DNA of 64,000 bases from Streptomyces sp. NBC_01571 (GCF_026339875.1 NZ_JAPEPZ010000001.1:5146001-5210000), one strand, 5' to 3'. Shown: positions 38,179-46,726, counted from the first letter of the stretch. Made by a program: numbers and translations. The notes: a model not told the origin generated them from the sequence alone.

Positions 38179-38238
38179 ATGTACGACGAGAACACCCGTC
38201 AACTGTCCGTGACCTGGCCGCCGGGGGCGCCTCGATGA
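38179..38238 (+). CDS. 19-residue leader-type ORF, translationally coupled
   Basis: ATG 38179 opens MYDENTRQLSVTWPPGAPR and its TGA overlaps the ATG of the next gene (ATGA at 38235-38238). No good ribosome binding site precedes it. It may be a leader peptide controlling the next gene, or coincidental. Confidence 0.35.
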   Translation: MYDENTRQLSVTWPPGAPR

Positions 38239-38636
38239 AGGGAATCGTCCGCGGCTACTGGTGCGAGTGCCGGACCGAGGACCTCGCCGCGGGCGGTCCG
38301 CCGGCGCTGCTCGCGTCGATGGACGCCTACTCGGCCGCGCAGGCCGACCGGTGGATGGCGGTCGCCCTGCGCACCATCACACCGGCGCTCGGACCCGCCG
38401 CGGCGGACGAGGCCTGGGACTGGCTGTACGACGGCCGCATCGAGATGCGCCAGGCCCTGCTGCGCTCGGAACCGTGTTCGGTGTCGGTCGACAACAAGGC
38501 CACCCGGCTCACCTGGACCGCCCGCCCCGTCCTCTTCCTGCCCCTCGCGCACCGCGAGGGGGCGGGCTCTCCGGACTGCGCCGCCAGGCGCACCCCCGGC
38601 ACCGGCCGTCCGCATCCCCGTCCCCGTCCCCTGTAG
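38235..38636 (+). CDS. conserved hypothetical protein at the head of the lipid cluster
   Basis: A 133-residue soluble protein of no family I can name. An N-terminal MKGIVRGYWCECRTEDLAAG is followed by a helical region (AQADRWMAVALRTITPALG) and a basic beta-like segment (SVSVDNKATRLTWTARPVLF). The last 25 residues are Pro/Arg-rich and may be non-native. It may be the first gene of the same plus-strand transcript as the WS/DGAT-like gene, 184 bp downstream. Confidence 0.55.
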   Translation: MKGIVRGYWCECRTEDLAAGGPPALLASMDAYSAAQADRWMAVALRTITPALGPAAADEAWDWLYDGRIEMRQALLRSEPCSVSVDNKATRLTWTARPVLFLPLAHREGAGSPDCAARRTPGTGRPHPRPRPL

Positions 38637-38785
38637 GAACCTGCCCGGTACGGACGTACGGGGACTTGAAGGACCGCCCCGCGCGGGACCGGCGCCGGCG
38701 AGTACGCGCGAGGCGCGCCGTGACCTTTCCGCCACGCGCCCTGTTAGCGACTCTGCCCGCCGCCACCTGCGCCAGGGAAGCCCTC

Positions 38786-38824
38786 ATGACGATGACCAGG
38801 CCGTGTCCGGCGGTGTACCCGTGA
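38786..38824 (+). promoter_or_regulatory. 12-codon upstream ORF coupled to the WS/DGAT-like gene
   Basis: ATG 38786 has a good AGGGAAG ribosome binding site and encodes MTMTRPCPAVYP. Its TGA overlaps the GTG start of the acyltransferase (GTGA at 38821-38824). This arrangement decides the choice of start for the next gene and suggests translational coupling. Confidence 0.45.
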
Positions 38825-40227
38825 CCACGACGGTTCCGAGCCCCAACGCGGTCGACGGCTGCTTCCTCAGCTACGAGCGGGACGAGCCCCGGTTCCGGCC
38901 CTATGTCGGGGCGGTCCTGGAGGTGACCGGCTCCTGCCCGGGTCCGGGCCCGGTGCGCGAGCAGATCGCCGACCGCGTGGACCGCATGCCGAGCCTCGCC
39001 TGCAGGGTCACCCGGCAGGGCCGCCGGACGGTCTGGGAGCTCGATCCCGGCTTCGACCCGCGCCGCCATGTGCACGAGATCGTCGTGGAGGAGGGCCTCC
39101 CCTCGCTCGGCCGGGCCGTGGACGCGCTGCTCGGTGAGCCGATCGGCGCCGGCGCGCCCCGCTGGGGGGTCTGGCTCATCCACGGCTACTCCCCCGACGC
39201 ATACGCGCTGTTCTACCGCGCCCACCACGCCGCCCAGGACGGCCAGGCGGTGCTGGACGCGCTCACGACCCTGTTCGGGGTGGGTCCCGCCGTTCCTCCC
39301 CGCCAGGCCGTGGACGAAGCGATCGGCGGCCGTGGCACCGGCGGGGCACGGGACCCGCTCGCGTGGGTGAGGAACATCCCGGCGCGGGCGATCGCGCAGA
39401 ACGCGGCCGACACCGTACGCGGTCTGCGGTCCACCCTGACGTGGGCGCCGCACCGCCCCCTCACCGGCCGGACCCGGCTGCTGTCGGCGGCCGTGCCGGT
39501 GTCCTGGCCCCGGGACGTCGCGAAGGCCCTCGGGGCCACGCCCAACGACGTCTGTCTGGCCGCGCTGGCGGAGGCGGTACGGGACTGGGTGCCCGAGGAG
39601 TGGCGGGCCCGCCCCGGGCGCGGCCGGGAGCTGCACGTGGGAATGCCGGTCAGTCTCCGCCGGCCGGAGGAGCGGTTCGCGGTGGGCAACAGGGTCTCCG
39701 CGGTGCGCGTTCCGCTGTCCTACTGGGCGAAGTCGCCCGCCGACCGGGTGGTCGCCGTCGCCCGCGCGACCCGCCGGGTCAGGACCGAGGGAATGCGCCG
39801 GGTACTGCGGGCACAGCTGGAGTGCCTTCCGCAGTGGCTCGTCTACCGCTTCGTCCGGCAGTCCTGTGCCGCGAGCAGCGCGGTGGACACCTCCGGGCTG
39901 CTGCGCGTTCCCCGCCGGCTGGCGGTCGGGGCGGATCCGGTCGAGGGGGTGGTGCCCACCCTGTTCCTGCACGGCGACCACCTCTTCGCGGTGTCGTTCC
40001 TCTCCTACCAGGGACGGGTCCGGGTGAGCTTCACCGTCGACCGGGCACTGGACGACGTCGGTGATCTCGCCGCCCTGTGGGCCGGAGCCGTCGAGCGGCT
40101 GTGGCGCGACGTCACCGTCAGCCCCGCCGACCCCCTGGGCCCTGCCGGTCACGCCGGTCACGCCGGTCACGCCGGTCACGCCGGTCACAGAGATTCGTAC
40201 GCGTCCCGTACCGGGGAGAACTCATGA
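38821..40227 (+). CDS. WS/DGAT-like acyltransferase
   Basis: A 468-residue member of the wax ester synthase/diacylglycerol acyltransferase family, related to condensation-type acyltransferases. The active-site motif HHAAQDG (HHxxxDG) is at residues 135-141. The C-terminal half has GMPVSLRRPEERFAVGNRVS, like the conserved VPVSTR and NxxS regions of the family. Known members join an acyl-CoA (or thioester) to an alcohol. It overlaps the SDR gene by 4 bp (ATGA). The last 30 residues contain five GHA repeats from a 9-bp minisatellite (GCCGGTCAC, 40144-40188). The start was chosen at the GTG coupled to the small upstream ORF; GTG 38803 is an alternative. Confidence 0.85.
   Translation: MTTTVPSPNAVDGCFLSYERDEPRFRPYVGAVLEVTGSCPGPGPVREQIADRVDRMPSLACRVTRQGRRTVWELDPGFDPRRHVHEIVVEEGLPSLGRAVDALLGEPIGAGAPRWGVWLIHGYSPDAYALFYRAHHAAQDGQAVLDALTTLFGVGPAVPPRQAVDEAIGGRGTGGARDPLAWVRNIPARAIAQNAADTVRGLRSTLTWAPHRPLTGRTRLLSAAVPVSWPRDVAKALGATPNDVCLAALAEAVRDWVPEEWRARPGRGRELHVGMPVSLRRPEERFAVGNRVSAVRVPLSYWAKSPADRVVAVARATRRVRTEGMRRVLRAQLECLPQWLVYRFVRQSCAASSAVDTSGLLRVPRRLAVGADPVEGVVPTLFLHGDHLFAVSFLSYQGRVRVSFTVDRALDDVGDLAALWAGAVERLWRDVTVSPADPLGPAGHAGHAGHAGHAGHRDSYASRTGENS
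40144..40188. repeat. five tandem 9-bp repeats within the acyltransferase 3' end
   Basis: GCCGGTCAC occurs five times without interruption and encodes a Gly-His-Ala tract. It is in frame and likely length-variable. Confidence 0.92.
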
Positions 40228-41144
40228 GCACGACCGGCCGTGAAGGGTCCACCGCCCTGGTCACCGGCGCCAGTTACGGCATCGGCGCCGACATCGCCCG
40301 CGCCCTCGCCGCCCGCGGCCACCACCTCGTCCTGGTGGCCCGCAGCGCCGATCCCCTGGACCGGCTCGCGGCCGCCCTCGAAGCCGAGTACGGGATCGGT
40401 GCCCGCCCGCTGGCCGCCGACCTGAGCACCGAGGCCGGCATGGAGCTGGCCGCCGCGCACGCGGGCGACGCCGACATCCTCGTCAACAACGCCGGTGCGG
40501 GACTCGGCCTGTCCTTCGAGCGCACGGCGTGGGAGGAGGAGCGGCGGATGCTCGCCCTCAACGTCGTGGCCCCCTCCCGGCTCGTCCACGCGGCGCTGCC
40601 CGGAATGCTCGGCCGGGGCCGCGGACGAATCCTGAACGTCTCCTCGGTGGCCGCCACCGCGCCGGTCTGGCAGGGCACTTCCTACGGCGCCTCGAAGGCG
40701 TACGCCCTGGCGCTGACCGAGTCGCTGGCCCACACGCGCCGTATCCGCAGCTCGCCGGTGGCGCTGACCGCCCTCGTACTGGGGCACACCGTCTCGGAGT
40801 TCCACGAGCGGGCCGGTATCCCGCCGTCCCCTCCGTCGCTCACCCTCGCCTCGCCGTACGTCGCCGAGCGGGCGGTGCGGGCCATCCTCCGGCGCCGCCC
40901 GCCCGTCGTCTGCGTGCCGAGCGTCCGCTACAAACTGCTGGCCGGGCTGCTGCGTCATCTCCCGCGCCGGGTCGTCGCCCTGCCCCACCTGGCCGACGAC
41001 TTCACCGTCACCTCGTACGAGGCGCCACGCCCGCCGTACGGGGCCGGGGAGCCGCGGACCGGCGGGCGGGAGTCAGCCTGGGGTGACGGCCAGGACGGCG
41101 TTCTGCCCGCCGAAGCCCACGGACAGCGAGAGCGCCAGCCCTAG
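40224..41144 (+). CDS. short-chain dehydrogenase/reductase (ketosphinganine-reductase-like position)
   Basis: A 306-residue classical SDR: cofactor loop TGASYGIG (residues 14-21) with following Arg (VARS) suggesting NADPH, NNAG (88-91), catalytic Ser140/141, Tyr154 and Lys158 (SYGASK). A C-terminal hydrophobic/basic region (KLLAGLLRHLPRRVVALPHL) may touch the membrane, as in reductases of lipid ketones. It could reduce the ketone made by the nearby alpha-oxoamine synthase. ATG 40224 overlaps the preceding stop. The 3' end overlaps the convergent KS gene by 72 bp, so the last residues may be a recent extension. Confidence 0.87.
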   Translation: MSTTGREGSTALVTGASYGIGADIARALAARGHHLVLVARSADPLDRLAAALEAEYGIGARPLAADLSTEAGMELAAAHAGDADILVNNAGAGLGLSFERTAWEEERRMLALNVVAPSRLVHAALPGMLGRGRGRILNVSSVAATAPVWQGTSYGASKAYALALTESLAHTRRIRSSPVALTALVLGHTVSEFHERAGIPPSPPSLTLASPYVAERAVRAILRRRPPVVCVPSVRYKLLAGLLRHLPRRVVALPHLADDFTVTSYEAPRPPYGAGEPRTGGRESAWGDGQDGVLPAEAHGQRERQP

Positions 41145-42293
41145 CCTTCCCCGGCGGCTCCCGGTCGGGATGTCGAGGTCGATCGCCGGATCGGGTTCCT
41201 CCAGGTTGGCCGTGGGCGGAACGAGACCCTGTTCGACGGCGAGAACGGTGAACGCCGCCTCCACCGCGCCCGCCGCTCCCAGCAGGTGCCCGGTCACCGG
41301 CTTGGTGGACGTCACCGGCGGGCGGTGCGGGAAGAGCCCGGCCAGCACAGCGGCCTCCGCCCGGTCGCCGGCCGGGGTCCCGGTGCCGTGGGCGTTGACG
41401 TGGGTCACGTCGCGCGCGCTCGCGCCGGCCTGTGCGAGGGCCTCGCGGACGGCCGTGCCGAGTCCCGTGCCGTCGGGATGAGGCCGCACCACGTGGTGCG
41501 CGTCCGAGGAGGCGCCGTAACCCGTGATCCGGGCGCGGGTCCGGGCACCGCGGGCCCGGGCGTCGGCGGTGCGCTCCAGGACCAGCATCCCGGCCCCCTC
41601 GCCGATGACGAAGCCGTCCCGCCGCCGGTCGAAGGCGCGCGGCGCTCCGGTGGGGTCGTCGAAGCGGTGGGACAGCGCGCCGATCCGGTCGAACCCGGCG
41701 ACGTAGAACGGTGTGATGGCGGCGTCGGCGCCACCGGCCAGCGCGATGTCGCACCGGTCCAGGGTCAGCAGGTCCCGTGCCATGCCGAGGGCGGTCGCAC
41801 CCGACGCGCAGGCGGTGTTGACCGTGCAACTGGCGCCCGAGGCACCGAACTCGATGGTCAGCTGGGCGGCCAGGGAGTTGCCCAGGGCGGCGGGCACCGC
41901 GTACGGCGACATGTCCTGCGGGCCGGCCGCCAGCAGCGCGCGGTGCTCGGACTCCAGGGTCTGGGCGCCGCCGGTGCCGGAGCCCACGATCACCGCGACG
42001 CGCGCGCCGTCCCACCGCGCCGGGTCCAGCCGGGCGTCGGCCAGCGCCTCCCGCGCGGCGAGCAGGGCCAGCTGCGCGCAGCGGTCGGGCCTGCGCGCCC
42101 GGGCCCCGCCGAGCCGGACCGGGTCGAAGCCGCCCACCCGGCAGGCCAGGTGGGCCGGAAACGTCTCCTGCTCCCCCGCCAGTACGGCGGTCGGCAGTCC
42201 CTTGCAGACCCGCTCCCAGCCGGGGGCCCAGCCGTCGCCGGCCGGGGTCACCAGTCCGAGGCCCGTGACGCAGACATCCTGTCGCCCGGTCAT
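41073..42293 (-). CDS. beta-ketoacyl-ACP synthase II-like (FabF-type) KS
   Basis: A 406-residue thiolase-fold condensing enzyme with a full catalytic set: Cys162 (NTACASG), His302 (NAHGTGT), Lys331 and His336 (TSTKPVTGHLLGA). It lacks the Gln-for-Cys change of chain-length factors. It should carry out decarboxylative condensation on ACP-bound acyl chains. Paired with its own ACP gene 7 bp upstream, it is probably dedicated to a specialised lipid, not primary fatty acid synthesis. It overlaps the SDR gene at the 3' end. Confidence 0.92.
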   Translation of the reverse strand: MTGRQDVCVTGLGLVTPAGDGWAPGWERVCKGLPTAVLAGEQETFPAHLACRVGGFDPVRLGGARARRPDRCAQLALLAAREALADARLDPARWDGARVAVIVGSGTGGAQTLESEHRALLAAGPQDMSPYAVPAALGNSLAAQLTIEFGASGASCTVNTACASGATALGMARDLLTLDRCDIALAGGADAAITPFYVAGFDRIGALSHRFDDPTGAPRAFDRRRDGFVIGEGAGMLVLERTADARARGARTRARITGYGASSDAHHVVRPHPDGTGLGTAVREALAQAGASARDVTHVNAHGTGTPAGDRAEAAVLAGLFPHRPPVTSTKPVTGHLLGAAGAVEAAFTVLAVEQGLVPPTANLEEPDPAIDLDIPTGSRRGRLGLALSLSVGFGGQNAVLAVTPG

Positions 42294-42300
42294 ACGGAGG

Positions 42301-42519
42301 TCACCTGGCTCCGACGAGGGCGGCCACGTCCGCGACGGTGTGGGTGGCGCCGATCTCCTCCTCCGTCACCGCCACCCCTTTCTCGCGGCGCAGGACCAGG
42401 GCCAGTTCGACGACGGCGATGGAATCCAGGCCCGCTTCCTCGCGCGTGGCGTCCGGGCTGATGTCATCCTCGGAAAGCCCAAGAGAAACAAGAACGTTTT
42501 TGAGTTCTTCGTATGACAC
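42301..42519 (-). CDS. acyl carrier protein
   Basis: A 72-residue ACP. The phosphopantetheine Ser is in AGLDSIAVVELA (DSI motif), flanked by an acidic helix I and helix III (TEEEIGATHTVADVAALVGA). GTG 42519 has GGAG upstream. It is co-transcribed with the KS. It probably carries the acyl chain offered to the KS and to the alpha-oxoamine synthase encoded divergently 18 bp away. Confidence 0.92.
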   Translation of the reverse strand: MSYEELKNVLVSLGLSEDDISPDATREEAGLDSIAVVELALVLRREKGVAVTEEEIGATHTVADVAALVGAR

Positions 42520-42537
42520 TTTTTCTCCGTCGCGTGG

Positions 42538-43971
42538 ATGGCAGAGCAGACACCTCAAAGTACCATCTCCAAGGGAACCGAATTCTCCGAGAGAATTAAT
42601 GCGACAGGCGAGCGATGGGCGAACGCAGGAATGGATATTCTGGAAAAGTGCCGGCCGTGGACCGCGGAGCATCTGCGGGCGACGGGACGGGACTGCTACT
42701 TCCGGGCGATCGGCGACACGTTCGACGGCACGGAGGCCGATTTCGAGGGCCGTCGGGTGATCGTCGCGGCCTCTCACGACTACCTGGGCCTCTCCGCGGA
42801 GCCCCGGGTGCGTGAGGCCGCCGTCGCCGCCGTACGGCGCTTCGGCACCTCGCTGGGAGGGTCCCGGGCGGTGAGCGGCTCGCTGGAACTGCACGAGGAA
42901 CTGGAGAACGATCTGGCGGCGTTCCTGGGCCACGAGGCGGCCGCCGTTCTTCCCTCCGGATATCAGGCGAATTTGATGCTCGCCCCTCTCCTCGGGGACG
43001 GGGACACGGTATTCAGCGACTTTTCCAATCATGTTTCACTGGAAGAGGCCGTCCGTCTCGGCAGGGCGAACGAACGCAAATTCCTGCACGGCAACCTCGA
43101 TCACCTGGAGGAATTGCTCAGCACCGCCGACGGAATCGGAAACGGAAACGGAGGAGCCGGAACCCGAGGGGACGGAAGCGGAACCGGCGGGAAATTGATC
43201 CTCACGGACGGGGTCTTCTCGGTGGACGGGGACGTCTGCGACCTTCCCGGCCTCATGAAGCTGGCGGACGCCCACGGAGCACGGGTCGTCGTCGACAGCT
43301 CGCACGACCTCGGGGTGCTCGGCCCGACCGGAGCCGGCGCCGGCGAGCACTTCGGACTGCGTCCGGACCTTGTCACCAGCGCCCTGTCCAAAAGCCTGGC
43401 CTCGGTGGGCGGGGTGATCGCCGGCCCCGCCGACGTGATCCGCTATCTGCGGTTCCACGCGCGGACGGCGCTGTTCACCGCGGCGGCCTCACCGGCCAAC
43501 GTCGCCGCCGCGCTGGCCGCGCTGCGGCTCCTGCGCGCCGAACCCGAACGGCGCGTACGGGTCTTGGATCTCGCCGAGCGGCTGCACAACGGCCTGCGCG
43601 CGCTCGGCTTCGACACCGGGGCGTCCGTCACGCCGGTGGTGCCGGTGCTGGTGCCGGGGCGCGAGCAGTGCATGCGCATGTGGCGGGAGCTGTTCGAGGC
43701 CGGAGTGTTCGCCGCGCCCATGGTCCACCCGGTCGTCAGGACCGGCCGTGAGGTGCTGCGGATCACCCTCACCGCCGCGCACACCGATGACCAACTCGCG
43801 CGGGTCCTGGCCGCGTTCGAGCACGTGGGCCGCGTCGAGGGGGTCATCCCCGGCTCCGCGCCGGCCTCGCACACCCCGGTACGGATCGCCCGCCCGCGCG
43901 GCCCGCGGACACTGACCGCCACGCACGACGGGAGGCCCCTCGGTGCGGGGGTGCGGCGGCCCACCCCTTAG
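42538..43971 (+). CDS. PLP-dependent alpha-oxoamine synthase, serine palmitoyltransferase-like
   Basis: A 477-residue fold-type I PLP enzyme. Key residues: His165 (FSNHVSLEEA) stacking on PLP, Asp253 and His256 (VVVDSSHDLGVLG), and Schiff-base Lys285 (SALSKSLASVGG). The C-terminus, MWRELFEAGVFAAPMVHPVV then HTDDQLARVLAAFEHVGRVE, resembles bacterial serine palmitoyltransferase more than KBL or BioF. It should condense an acyl thioester with an amino acid, releasing CO2, to an alpha-aminoketone. Oddities: Thr before the lysine motif is Ala (SALSK), and a Gly/Asn-rich insertion occupies residues 197-218. ATG 42538 is only 18 bp from the ACP start; ATG 42631, preceded by AGGA, is an alternative. 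Confidence 0.88.
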   Translation: MAEQTPQSTISKGTEFSERINATGERWANAGMDILEKCRPWTAEHLRATGRDCYFRAIGDTFDGTEADFEGRRVIVAASHDYLGLSAEPRVREAAVAAVRRFGTSLGGSRAVSGSLELHEELENDLAAFLGHEAAAVLPSGYQANLMLAPLLGDGDTVFSDFSNHVSLEEAVRLGRANERKFLHGNLDHLEELLSTADGIGNGNGGAGTRGDGSGTGGKLILTDGVFSVDGDVCDLPGLMKLADAHGARVVVDSSHDLGVLGPTGAGAGEHFGLRPDLVTSALSKSLASVGGVIAGPADVIRYLRFHARTALFTAAASPANVAAALAALRLLRAEPERRVRVLDLAERLHNGLRALGFDTGASVTPVVPVLVPGREQCMRMWRELFEAGVFAAPMVHPVVRTGREVLRITLTAAHTDDQLARVLAAFEHVGRVEGVIPGSAPASHTPVRIARPRGPRTLTATHDGRPLGAGVRRPTP

Positions 43972-44029
43972 GCGGCGGACGTACTTCTCAGGCGGGGGAC
44001 GTACCCGGTGCCGTTCCCGGTGCCGCGGA

Positions 44030-46018
44030 TCAGCCGATCCTCACGGTCTTCGAGACGGTGACCTGGTCGATGTCGGTGGTGCGGACCGTCGCCTTCATCG
44101 TCCAGGTGCCGGCCACCGGGAGGGTGACGCCGTCGGCCCCCCAGTAGCCGCCCCGGTTCGCCAGTTCCGCGTCGATCGGGCCGATCCGCTGGGACTCCAG
44201 GGTGAAGGTGAGGCGCAGTTCGGGCACGGTCGCGATCCCTCCGTCGGGGCCGAAGATCACGGCCTGCACGGAGTTCTCGCCCACCCGGCCCGGTGCCAGT
44301 TCGATCTGCACCTTGCCGTGACCACCCGGTGTGCCCACGTCGAACGGAATGATCGTCGCGGCCCCCGCCGACTGCCCCGCGGCCGCGGTTGCCGAGGCCG
44401 CGGCGGCCTCGGTGGCCGCCCGGCCCGGCTGGGTCCCCGTGAGCAGGGTGGTGATCACCAGTACGACGATGCCGACGGTGACCTCGGCCAGGACCGAGCC
44501 CCGCAGGGCCCGCCGGTAGCGGGCGGTCTCGTCGGAAGGAGGCGCGTCCGGACCCGGGCCCGCACCCGGACTGCCGGAGGTGCCCTCCGCGTCGGCCGCA
44601 CCGTCGTCGGCGCCGGCGGACGCGCCACCCGTCGTCGAAGCGCCGGACGACACGACCCCGGAGCCGGTCCCGCTGCCGTCCGCGACGACCGGTGCCCCGC
44701 CGCTGCCCACGACCGCCGGCGCCCCGACGGTCTCCGGCACGCGCTCGGCCACCGCCACCGCCACCGCGGCGCGCTCCTGCGCCGCCGCCATCAGCCGGCC
44801 CGCCCAGCGTCGCGAGTACGCCGCCCCCGCCAGCAGGCACAGCACCGCGATCAGCTTGGCGACGAGGATGCGGCCGTACGAGGTCGAGGTGAGGGCGTCC
44901 CAGGAGCCGAGGCCGCGCCAGGACTGGTAGACGCCCGTGACGACCAGGACGGCGACGGAGGCGAGGGCGAGCCGGGAGAAGCGGTTGACGGTGGCCGCGG
45001 GGAGCGGTTCGGCCGACCGGTACAGCGCGGTCAGCAGCGCCGTCAGTCCGCCCAGCCACACCGCCATGGACAGCAGGTGCAGGACGGAGGAGACCATCGC
45101 GACGGGTACCTGGACGCCGGCGGACGCGTGCTCGGCGGCGGCCCAGGTGACGGCGAGGGAGACGGTGAGCAGCGCGCCGAGCGCGAGGACGCCGCGCTCC
45201 CTCCGGTCCGCGCGTACCGGGTAGAAGGCCACCGCCGCCAGCAGCACCAGCCGGGCCAGCAGGGTGAGACCCGGCCTGCTGACCAGTGTCTCGTTCAGGA
45301 CGGACGGGTCGAGGGCGTCCGCGGGGCCGCTGCCGCGTTCGTAGGGGCCCCGCAGCAGGAGCAGCGCGAAGGTCGAAAGGAACAGCGTCCACCAGCCCGC
45401 GAGGAGCAGTCGCCGTACCGGGCCCGGGAATCCGCAGACCAGGACGAAGGCGGCGGCCCCGATGAGCAGGGCGAGACCGCCGTACGCGACATAGCGCGCG
45501 AGGTCGTAGAGCGTGGCGGAGACCTTGTCCCCGGCGGGGTCGACGGGGACCGGCGCGACGGTCGCGGAGGGTTTGCCGATGGAGAAGGTGAAGGCGCCGG
45601 AGACCGGATGGCTGTCCGCCGAGACGACCCGCCAGGCCACGGTGAAGGTGCCGGTGCCGAGGCCCTTGGGCAGGGTCACGCGGGCGGTGTCCGACCGTCC
45701 GTCCGCGTGCCCCGGCTCGCCGGTGTGGACGCGCCGGTTGTCCGGGTCCAGCACGCGGAAGGAGTCGTCGAGGAGCCCGACCGACTCGGTGAACGTCAGG
45801 GTCACCTGGCGGGGAGCCGTCTTCAGCACGCTGCCGTCCTGGGGATCGGCACCGGTCAGCGCCGCGTGGGCGGACGCGCCGCCCACACCGCCGAAGAGGA
45901 CCAGAACCAGCACCGTGCCCAGCAGGGCCAGGCCCCGGGCCACGCGCCGTCGCTCCCGTCGCTCCCGCTGTCCTCGTCCGCTCACACGCCGTCTCCGTCT
46001 CCGCGTTTCCCGAGTCAC
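44030..46018 (-). CDS. copper-resistance CopC-CopD fusion with C-terminal YtkA/FixH-like domain
   Basis: A 662-residue membrane protein. After a basic N-terminus and signal helix (to about residue 50) comes a CopC domain with mature N-terminal His (AHAALTGADPQDGSVL) and ADSHPVSGAFTF, giving the Cu(II) histidine brace. About eight CopD transmembrane helices follow (residues 170-420), then a low-complexity Ala/Gly/Ser linker, one more helix and an exterior Ig-like domain (PELRLTFTLESQRIGPIDAE). It probably imports or binds copper at the membrane. The start codon is uncertain (GTG 46018 has no clear ribosome binding site). It lies 30 bp after the GNAT gene and may be in the same transcript. Confidence 0.9.
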   Translation of the reverse strand: MTRETRRRRRRVSGRGQRERRERRRVARGLALLGTVLVLVLFGGVGGASAHAALTGADPQDGSVLKTAPRQVTLTFTESVGLLDDSFRVLDPDNRRVHTGEPGHADGRSDTARVTLPKGLGTGTFTVAWRVVSADSHPVSGAFTFSIGKPSATVAPVPVDPAGDKVSATLYDLARYVAYGGLALLIGAAAFVLVCGFPGPVRRLLLAGWWTLFLSTFALLLLRGPYERGSGPADALDPSVLNETLVSRPGLTLLARLVLLAAVAFYPVRADRRERGVLALGALLTVSLAVTWAAAEHASAGVQVPVAMVSSVLHLLSMAVWLGGLTALLTALYRSAEPLPAATVNRFSRLALASVAVLVVTGVYQSWRGLGSWDALTSTSYGRILVAKLIAVLCLLAGAAYSRRWAGRLMAAAQERAAVAVAVAERVPETVGAPAVVGSGGAPVVADGSGTGSGVVSSGASTTGGASAGADDGAADAEGTSGSPGAGPGPDAPPSDETARYRRALRGSVLAEVTVGIVVLVITTLLTGTQPGRAATEAAAASATAAAGQSAGAATIIPFDVGTPGGHGKVQIELAPGRVGENSVQAVIFGPDGGIATVPELRLTFTLESQRIGPIDAELANRGGYWGADGVTLPVAGTWTMKATVRTTDIDQVTVSKTVRIG

Positions 46019-46048
46019 GGATACGTACGGACGAATCCGGCGCCGTGC

Positions 46049-46726
46049 TCACTCCACCGGCGATGCGCCCGATTCGGCCGGGGCGCCCGGGGTGCCCGGG
46101 GTGCCGGGCGAACCCGTCCCGAACACCGCTTCCCGGTGCAGGAAGGCGAGCCGGGCGCGCTTCTCGGGCAAGTAGACCCCGGGAAGGTCGATTTCGGGAA
46201 GCACGATCTCGGGGCCCGGTTCGAATCCCTGCCGGACCAGGCGGGAGATGGCCTTCGCGTTGCGTGCGTCGGGTTCGACCACCACCCGCCGCCGGTCGAG
46301 GCCGATCAGCACATAGGCGGTGAAGGCGGTCAGCAGCTTCGAGGACCAGCCCGGCCGGGCGCCCTCGGTGCCCGCCGGGCCGATCAGCAGATGGACCCCG
46401 ATGTCGCCGGGCTCGACGTCGTAGCACTCGCTGACCCGGTCGGCCCCGGGCTCGTACGTCTGGAAGAGCGCGGCGGGCTCGCCGTCCTTGACCACGAGGA
46501 AGGCGTGGTGGGTGTCGAGCGAGTCGAGGTGGAGGTAGGTCTCCAGGACCTGTTCCCTGGTGAACCCGGTCATGCCCCAGAATCCGGCGCGCTCCTGTGT
46601 CACCCACCGGTGGATGACGTCCAGGTCGGCGGAAGGGTCGACGGGCAGGACGCGGACGGTGCCGAAGCCGTCGATCTCCTCTTCGTGGACGGCCTCGCGG
46701 GCGGACGCGTACGGCTCAGTAGTCAT
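46049..46726 (-). CDS. GNAT acetyltransferase, siderophore-type (IucB/AlcB-like)
   Basis: A 225-residue acetyltransferase. Segments VIHRWVTQERAGFWGM, FLVVKDGEPAALFQTYEP and GDIGVHLLIGP match the hydroxylysine/hydroxyornithine acetylase type that acylates the N-hydroxylated amine in hydroxamate siderophores. The iron box upstream of its operon supports an iron role. It overlaps the penicillin acylase gene by 11 bp. The C-terminus has a GTP-repeat low-complexity tail. No siderophore synthetase gene is nearby, so it may act with one elsewhere. Confidence 0.88.
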   Translation of the reverse strand: MTTEPYASAREAVHEEEIDGFGTVRVLPVDPSADLDVIHRWVTQERAGFWGMTGFTREQVLETYLHLDSLDTHHAFLVVKDGEPAALFQTYEPGADRVSECYDVEPGDIGVHLLIGPAGTEGARPGWSSKLLTAFTAYVLIGLDRRRVVVEPDARNAKAISRLVRQGFEPGPEIVLPEIDLPGVYLPEKRARLAFLHREAVFGTGSPGTPGTPGAPAESGASPVE

